Below, piece after piece: positions 58,838 to 64,000 of a stretch of DNA of 64,000 nt. Positions within the stretch are counted from its first letter, which is position 1. The number at the start of each line of letters is the position of its first letter. The notes beneath the pieces were generated by a model. It did not search any database. It was not told where the DNA came from and saw only the letters and a list, made by a program, of their open reading frames with translations. A program made the position numbers and the translations under genes. This DNA comes from Glycocaulis sp050485565 (GTDB lineage Bacteria; Pseudomonadota; Alphaproteobacteria; Caulobacterales; Maricaulaceae): positions 1-64,000 of the forward strand of contig NZ_JBJHBQ010000006.1 in assembly GCF_050485565.1 (NCBI RefSeq). Direction: 5' to 3'.

Positions 58838-61525
58838 TCAAGCCGCCGCGTCGGCTTCCTCCAGCCGGGATGCGTCCGGCTCATAGCCGAGCACTGGCGC
58901 GAGCGCCTTTTCGGCCTCTTCCATGCTCCAGCCCTTGCGCGCCGCATAGTCTTCTACCTGATCGCGCATGATGCGCCCGACGGCGAAATAGACGCTGTCA
59001 GGATGCGCCAGATAAAGCCCTGAAACGGAGGCTGCCGGGTACATGGCCCGGCTCTCGGTCAGTTTGATGCCGGTGCGCTGCGGCGCTTCCAGCAGCTTGA
59101 AAAGCAGGTCTTTCTCGGTGTGATCGGGCTGGGCGGGATAGCCGGGTGCCGGGCGGATACCGGCATAGGCTTCCTTGATCAGCTCATCGGTGGAAAGCTT
59201 TTCATCCTTCGCATAGCCCCAGAGCTCCTTGCGCACCCGCTCATGGAGATACTCGGCGAAGGCTTCGGCAAACCGGTCCGCCAGCGCCTGGAACATGATC
59301 GCGGAATAGTCGTCATTGGCCTTCTTGAAGCGCTCGGCGATCTCGTCCTCGGCATCACCTGATGTAACGGCAAATCCGCCCACCCAGTCGGTCACATCGC
59401 TGCGTACAAAATCGAAGATGGAGAAATAGGGCTTGTCGCCATCCTTCTCCGCCTGCTGGCGCAGGCCGTAGAACTTGCCAAGCCGCGAGTTGCAAGCCTC
59501 GTCAGCGAAGACGGCAATGTCATCGCCCTCGCGCCGGGCAGGCCACAGGCCGACAACGCCCTTGGGCTTGAGCCAGTCGCCCTCCACCATCTGTTTCAGC
59601 ATCGCTTGCGCATCGTCAAACAGCGCGCGCGCGGCCTCACCCCGGTTGGGGTCGTCGAAGATGGCCGGATAGCTGCCCTTCATCTCCCAGCTGAAGAAGA
59701 AGGGCGTCCAGTCGATATAGGGCACCAGATCTGCAAGGCGCACATCATCGATCGTGGTCAGGCCCGGTTGCAGCGGTTTGACGGGCGTGTGGCCAGTGGC
59801 ATCGGCATCGAACGCCTTGGCACGCGCATCAGCCAGCGTCACCCGGCGGCGATTGCCTTGGGTACGGGCGCGGGTCTCGCGGATGCGGGCGTAATTGGCC
59901 TGTATCTCGTCCCAATAGGGCTGGCGCTGGGTGTCAGAGAGCAGCTTGGAAACCACGCCCACAGCGCGGCTGGCATCATGCACATGGATGACCGGCGCCT
60001 TGTGGTAGGCCGGCTCGATCTTCACGGCTGTATGGGCCGGGCTGGTCGTTGCCCCGCCGATCAGCAGGGGTATGTCAAAGCCCTCGCGCTCCATCTCGCT
60101 CGCCAGAAACACCATCTCGTCGAGCGAGGGCGTAATCAGGCCCGACAGGCCGATAATGTCGGCCTTGTGCTCGCGCGCGGCCTCCAGGATTTTCTCCGGC
60201 GCGACCATGACGCCCAGATCAACCACGTCATAGCCGTTACACTGCAGCACGACGCCGACAATATTCTTGCCGATATCGTGCACATCGCCCTTCACCGTCG
60301 CCATGATGACAAGGCCGTTGGATTGCTTGTCCAGCCCCGCCGCCTCGCGCTCGGCCTCCATATAGGGGAAGAGATGGGCGACGGCCTTCTTCATCACACG
60401 CGCCGATTTGACCACCTGCGGCAGGAACATCTTGCCCTCGCCGAAGAGGTCTCCCACCACATTCATCCCATCCATGAGCGGGCCTTCAATGACGTGGAGC
60501 GGGCGCTCGGCGGACTGGCGGGCCTCTTCGGTGTCTTCCACCACGAACTCATCAAGGCCCTTCACGAGGGCATGCTTCAGACGCTCTGCAACGGGCAGAG
60601 AGCGCCATTCAGCGGCGGCCTTCTCTTCGGCCTCTCCGGTGTCGCGATAGGCTTCAGCGGCCTCCAGAAGGCGCTCTGTGGCATCCTCGCGGCGGTTGAG
60701 GATCACGTCCTCGACCAGCTCGCGCAGCTTCGGCTCGATCTCGTCGTAAATCTCCAGCTGGCCGGCATTGACGATGCCCATATCCATGCCCGCCTTGATG
60801 GCGTGATAGAGGAAGACCGAGTGCATGGCCTGCCGCACCGGCTCATTACCGCGGAAGGAAAAGGAGATGTTGGACACACCGCCGGAGACATGCGCGCCCG
60901 GCAGCCGCTTCCTGATCTCGCGCGTCGCCTCGATGAAGGCGACGGCATAGTCGTTATGCTCCTCGATCCCGGTGGCCACGGCGAAGATATTGGGATCGAA
61001 AATAATGTCTTCGGGCGGGAAGCCCAGCTCATCGACAAGGATGTGATAGGCGCGCTCGCATATCTCGACCTTGCGCTCCTTGGTGTCGGCCTGACCGTCC
61101 TCGTCAAACGCCATCACCACGACGGCCGCGCCATAGGCAAGGCAGGCTTGCGCCTGTTTGCGGAAGCTCTCCTCGCCTTCTTTCAGCGAGATGGAATTGA
61201 CGATGGCCTTGCCCTGCACGCATTTCAGGCCCGCCTCGATCACCTCCCATTTGGAGCTGTCGATCATGATCGGCACGCGGGCAATGTCCGGCTCGGTGGC
61301 AATGAGATTGAGGAAGGTGATCATGGCCTGCTTTGAATCGAGCAGACCCTCATCCATGTTGATGTCGATCACCTGCGCCCCGGCCTCGACCTGCTGGCGC
61401 GCCACATCAAGGGCAGTCGCGTAATCGCCCTCCTTGATCAGCTTGCGGAAGCGCGCAGAGCCGGTGACGTTGGTGCGCTCACCAACGTTTACAAAGACGG
61501 CACGGGATTGGGCAGTTTCAGTCAT
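58838..61525 (-). CDS. metH: Methionine synthase, folate/cobalamin/activation part (MetH C-terminal half)
   Basis: 895 residues carrying three of the four MetH modules: the pterin-binding domain from the start (VNVGERTNVTGSARFRKLI…VIDINMDEGLL), the cap and B12 domain with DVHDIGKNIVGVVLQCNGY (DxHxxG, His is the cobalt ligand) around residue 425, and the SAM-binding reactivation domain at the end (SRAMYPAASVSGLYLAHPDSVYFAVGRI). It passes the methyl of methyl-tetrahydrofolate via cobalamin to homocysteine bound by the separate protein encoded at 61529–62599. The two genes are 3 bp apart, which keeps stoichiometry. No B12 riboswitch is visible upstream. Confidence 0.95.
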   Translation of the reverse strand: MTETAQSRAVFVNVGERTNVTGSARFRKLIKEGDYATALDVARQQVEAGAQVIDINMDEGLLDSKQAMITFLNLIATEPDIARVPIMIDSSKWEVIEAGLKCVQGKAIVNSISLKEGEESFRKQAQACLAYGAAVVVMAFDEDGQADTKERKVEICERAYHILVDELGFPPEDIIFDPNIFAVATGIEEHNDYAVAFIEATREIRKRLPGAHVSGGVSNISFSFRGNEPVRQAMHSVFLYHAIKAGMDMGIVNAGQLEIYDEIEPKLRELVEDVILNRREDATERLLEAAEAYRDTGEAEEKAAAEWRSLPVAERLKHALVKGLDEFVVEDTEEARQSAERPLHVIEGPLMDGMNVVGDLFGEGKMFLPQVVKSARVMKKAVAHLFPYMEAEREAAGLDKQSNGLVIMATVKGDVHDIGKNIVGVVLQCNGYDVVDLGVMVAPEKILEAAREHKADIIGLSGLITPSLDEMVFLASEMEREGFDIPLLIGGATTSPAHTAVKIEPAYHKAPVIHVHDASRAVGVVSKLLSDTQRQPYWDEIQANYARIRETRARTQGNRRRVTLADARAKAFDADATGHTPVKPLQPGLTTIDDVRLADLVPYIDWTPFFFSWEMKGSYPAIFDDPNRGEAARALFDDAQAMLKQMVEGDWLKPKGVVGLWPARREGDDIAVFADEACNSRLGKFYGLRQQAEKDGDKPYFSIFDFVRSDVTDWVGGFAVTSGDAEDEIAERFKKANDDYSAIMFQALADRFAEAFAEYLHERVRKELWGYAKDEKLSTDELIKEAYAGIRPAPGYPAQPDHTEKDLLFKLLEAPQRTGIKLTESRAMYPAASVSGLYLAHPDSVYFAVGRIMRDQVEDYAARKGWSMEEAEKALAPVLGYEPDASRLEEADAAA

Positions 61526-61528
61526 AAA

Positions 61529-62599
61529 TCACGAAGCCAGTTCAAACGGCTCAAGGCCGGACAGGCGCATGGCGCGCGGACGCTCCGGCAGAGCGCGCGG
61601 CTTGCCCGCAAAGGCCGCCTTCGCGATGGCGGCTATGTGTTCGGGCGTCGTGCCGCAGCACCCGCCGACAATGTTCACAAGGCCGGTTTTCGACCAGTCG
61701 GCGATATAGGCGGCCGTTTCCTCTGGCGTCTCGTCATACTCGCCAAACGCGTTGGGCAGGCCGGCATTGGGATAGGCGAGTACGCGCGTGTTCGCGATGC
61801 GGCTCATCTCGGCGACGTAAGGGCGCAGCTGCTTGGCACCCAGCGCGCAGTTCAGCCCCACCGCCCACGGCCGGGCATGGCGCACCGAGTTCCAGAAAGC
61901 TTCGGTGGTCTGGCCCGACAGGGTGCGGCCCGATGCATCGGTAATGGTGCCCGACAGCATGAGCGGGATCGCCGGGTCCAGCTTTCCTTCATTGCGCAGA
62001 TCCAGCACGGCCTTGATCGCCGCCTTGGCGTTCAGCGTGTCGAAAATCGTCTCGATCAGGATGAAGTCGACGAACTCGGCCATGGCGAGCGTCTGCTCGG
62101 CATAAGCCTCGCGCACCGCATCGAAGGTGACATCGCGAAAGCCGGGGTCTTCCACCGACGGCGAGATGGAGAGCGTCTTGTTGGTCGGACCGATAGCGCC
62201 CGCCACTGCGCGCGGCGTCCCGGTTTCGGCCTCCACCGCATCAGCCGCCTCACGCGCCAGCCGCGCACCCTCGCGGGCGATTTCGGCGGCAAGCTCTTCC
62301 ATCTCGTAATCGGCCTGCGCGATGGTCGTGGCCGAGAAGGTATTGGTCTCGATCAGGTCCGCACCGGCCTCGAAATAGGCCACGTGGATATCGCGGATCG
62401 CATCGGGCTTTGTGAGATTGAGCAGATCGTTATTGCCCTTGAGCGCCTTGCCCCAATCGGCAAAGCGCGCGCCCCGGTAATCCTCTTCACTGGGCTTCAA
62501 GCGCTGGATCATGGTGCCCATCGCGCCGTCCAGCACCAGGATGCGCTTTTGCGATTCCGCTTCGAGCGCCTCAAGGCGCGATTTCCGGTCAAAACTCAT
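61529..62599 (-). CDS. Methionine synthase, homocysteine-binding part (MetH N-terminal half)
   Basis: 356 residues, the homocysteine S-methyltransferase domain of MetH as its own gene. RILVLDGAMGTMIQRLKPSEEDYRGARFA starts the barrel; the zinc ligands are Cys in VGLNCALG and the pair in NIVGGCCGTTPEH, which activate homocysteine. It lacks folate and B12 domains, so it needs the product of the next gene, 3 bp away. It starts 4 bp after metF. Split MetH is known in other alphaproteobacteria. Confidence 0.94.
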   Translation of the reverse strand: MSFDRKSRLEALEAESQKRILVLDGAMGTMIQRLKPSEEDYRGARFADWGKALKGNNDLLNLTKPDAIRDIHVAYFEAGADLIETNTFSATTIAQADYEMEELAAEIAREGARLAREAADAVEAETGTPRAVAGAIGPTNKTLSISPSVEDPGFRDVTFDAVREAYAEQTLAMAEFVDFILIETIFDTLNAKAAIKAVLDLRNEGKLDPAIPLMLSGTITDASGRTLSGQTTEAFWNSVRHARPWAVGLNCALGAKQLRPYVAEMSRIANTRVLAYPNAGLPNAFGEYDETPEETAAYIADWSKTGLVNIVGGCCGTTPEHIAAIAKAAFAGKPRALPERPRAMRLSGLEPFELAS

Positions 62600-62603
62600 G
62601 GGA

Positions 62604-63494
62604 TCAGGCCGCCATTTCCACCGGGCGCACGCCCAGCAGCCGGCAGGTCGCCAGCGCCAGCTCGGCCCGGTTCAGGGTGTAGAAGTGAAACTGGTCGACG
62701 CCATTGTCCGACAGGTCGTGGCACAGATCGGCCACCACATTGGCGGTCAGCAGCTCGCGCGTACCCGGATCGCTTTCCAGCCCGTCAAACAGGTCAAACA
62801 GGCGCGCCGGGATCGTCGCCCCGCAAAGCCCCGCCATGCGGACCAGACCTTCGAAATTGGATTGCATCATAATGCCCGGCACGATGGGGATATCGATGCC
62901 CGCCTTCTGAACCCGGTCGACATAGCGGAAATACACATCCGCATCGAAGAAGAACTGGGTGATGGCGCGCGTCGCGCCATTGTCGATCTTGGCTTTCAAC
63001 AGATCGATATCGTGATCGAAGCTCGCGCTTTCGGGATGCTTTTCCGGATAGCAGCCGACCGACACCTCGAAATCACCGAGCTTTCGTATGCCCGCCGTCA
63101 GCTCTGCCGCATTGGCATAGCCGCCCTCGCAAGGCTCATAGCGATCGCCTACGCCGCTGGGCGGATCACCGCGCAGCGCCACGATATGGCGCACGCCCGC
63201 ATTCCAGTAATCGCGGATGACATCATCAACCTCCTCGCAGCGCGCATCCACACAGGTCAGATGGGCTGCGGGTTTGAGAGCCGTCTCCTCCACGATACGG
63301 CGCACCGTGCGGTGTGTGCGGTCACGCGTCGAGCCGCCCGCCCCGTATGTCACCGACACATAAAGCGGGTCGAGCGGTGCCAGCCGCGAGATGGAATCCC
63401 ACAACCGCTCCTCCATCGCCTCGCTCTTGGGCGGGAAGAACTCAAAGGATATGGCCGGGCCGGGCCGGACCGGCAGGGTGCGCCCATCGGGCAT
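62604..63494 (-). CDS. metF: 5,10-methylenetetrahydrofolate reductase
   Basis: 296 residues from ATG 63494. FAD TIM barrel making 5-methyl-tetrahydrofolate for MetH. ISFEFFPPKSEAMEERLWDSI has the catalytic Glu near the N-terminus; VSVTYGAGGSTRDRTH, LTCVDARCEEVDDVIRDYWNAGVRHIVALRGDPP and ITQFFFDADVYFRYVDR are the other hallmarks. GAGGCGG precedes the ATG. First gene of metF–metH(N)–metH(C); an 18-bp palindrome 28 bp upstream is its probable operator. Confidence 0.96.
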   Translation of the reverse strand: MPDGRTLPVRPGPAISFEFFPPKSEAMEERLWDSISRLAPLDPLYVSVTYGAGGSTRDRTHRTVRRIVEETALKPAAHLTCVDARCEEVDDVIRDYWNAGVRHIVALRGDPPSGVGDRYEPCEGGYANAAELTAGIRKLGDFEVSVGCYPEKHPESASFDHDIDLLKAKIDNGATRAITQFFFDADVYFRYVDRVQKAGIDIPIVPGIMMQSNFEGLVRMAGLCGATIPARLFDLFDGLESDPGTRELLTANVVADLCHDLSDNGVDQFHFYTLNRAELALATCRLLGVRPVEMAA

Positions 63495-63521
63495 GGTGCC
63501 GCCTCGCATCGCAAACAACTA

Positions 63522-63539
63522 CATAAAGATATCTTTATG
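63522..63539 (-). promoter_or_regulatory. Palindromic operator upstream of metF
   Basis: CATAAAGATATCTTTATG, a perfect 18-bp palindrome in an otherwise GC-rich area, placed 28–45 bases before the metF start. ArsR-type methionine/S-adenosylhomocysteine regulators (SahR-like) bind AT-rich GATATC-centred palindromes in front of met genes, so this is the likely control site for the met operon; the regulator gene itself is not in the window. Confidence 0.7.
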
Positions 63540-63666
63540 CGATTATCTGGATTGCTTCAATGCCAAAGACACAAGTCCATCTTGGGAATTGCTGCGTAAG
63601 CCCTACTTGACCATGATGATAGGACGGCTGCGGGGCCGGACTGAGCGGTGTTGGGGAAGTTGCACC

Positions 63667-64000
63667 ATGCGTGCTGCATGCATGACCGGACTTGTTGTTC
63701 TGGCTGGCCTGGCGCTGGCTGCGTGTACGACGCGGCCGCAATCGCTGGAGGCAAACGATCCGTTGGAGCCTCTGAACCGGGCCGTATTTGACTTCAACAT
63801 TGCCGCTGACCGGGCCGTCATTGCGCCGGTGACCTATGCCTATCGCGGCGCGGTACCGCGCACCGGACGGCGCGGCGTGCGCAATGTTCTTCGTAACCTC
63901 AATGAACCTGTCGTTCTCGCAAACCTGCTGCTGCAGGGCCGTCCGGGTGATGCCTTCGCGACCGCCAGCCGCTTTGGCCTGAACACGATCGTCGGCGTTG
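63667..64000 (+). CDS. mlaA: MlaA (VacJ) family lipoprotein, truncated by the window end
   Basis: The first 111 codons are seen. Signal peptide with lipobox ALAAC (Cys at 20), then the MlaA domain: NDPLEPLNRAVFDFNIAADRAVIAPVTYAYRGAVPRTGRRGVRNVLRNLNEPVVLANLLLQGRPGDAFATASRFGLNTIVGV. MlaA is the outer-membrane component that removes phospholipids from the outer leaflet in the Mla lipid-asymmetry pathway. The rest of the gene, and any mla partner genes, lie beyond the window. Confidence 0.93.
   Translation, partial: MRAACMTGLVVLAGLALAACTTRPQSLEANDPLEPLNRAVFDFNIAADRAVIAPVTYAYRGAVPRTGRRGVRNVLRNLNEPVVLANLLLQGRPGDAFATASRFGLNTIVGV

Noticed and set aside
59606..61336. 576-codon plus-strand open frame
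   Set aside because: Antisense to metH; His/Arg/Gly-rich text typical of a shadow frame.

Overview
The window is high-GC DNA from an alphaproteobacterium, most likely a Maricaulaceae/Hyphomonadaceae-type organism. This is inferred from: the rpsT–dnaA–dnaN–recF order; mutM next to ubiE–ubiB–coaC–coaB–dut; a methionine synthase split into two genes; a three-subunit proton-translocating transhydrogenase (pntAA/pntAB/pntB); an alphaproteobacterial aa3-oxidase subunit IV; and five GANTC (CcrM-type) sites in front of dnaA. There is no phage, insertion sequence, rRNA or CRISPR array. It reads as a core-chromosome segment near, but probably not including, the replication origin.

Layout. 1–9.6 kb: fused 5-oxoprolinase, ABC-F factor EttA, a small membrane protein, a glutathionyl-hydroquinone reductase, a pirin, and a RimK-type ATP-grasp ligase fused to a retropepsin-like domain. 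9.7–16.3 kb: a mostly uncharacterised stretch holding a secreted HExxH protein with an AraC regulator, a fasciclin protein, tRNA-Gly(CCC) followed by degenerate copies of its own 3' end, an orphan protein, free-methionine-sulfoxide reductase, a proteasome-like 412-residue protein with a small partner, and DoxX. 16.3–25 kb: S9 peptidase lipoprotein, sigma-54 response regulator, alpha/beta hydrolase, cytochrome oxidase subunit IV, and the pnt operon with an unannotated 29-residue membrane peptide inside it. 25–30.5 kb: a threonyl-tRNA synthetase lacking the TGS domain, glycerol kinase and two esterases/lipases.

30.8–42.1 kb is a catabolic operon on the minus strand, read from 41.5 kb down: enoyl-CoA-reductase-like SDR, acyl-CoA carboxylase beta, acyl-CoA dehydrogenase, enoyl-CoA hydratase, biotin carboxylase alpha, a BKACE/DUF849 enzyme, acyl-CoA ligase and a Baeyer–Villiger-type monooxygenase. 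A divergent MerR regulator and a LiuR-like palindrome sit at its head. Gene order and protein features fit an acyclic-terpene (Atu) route at least as well as leucine (Liu) catabolism.

42.2–47 kb: recF, dnaN, dnaA and rpsT. 47–64 kb: enoyl-CoA hydratase, TraB/GumN protein, mutM, ubiE, ubiB, an AbrB–Doc toxin–antitoxin pair with its own promoter/operator inserted before coaC–coaB, a secreted hypothetical, dut, a Pif1-like helicase, a lipoprotein, moeB, split metH and metF behind an 18-bp palindrome, and the start of an MlaA lipoprotein cut by the window end. Three families of dispersed palindromic repeats occupy intergenic gaps, several of them exactly filling convergent gene junctions.
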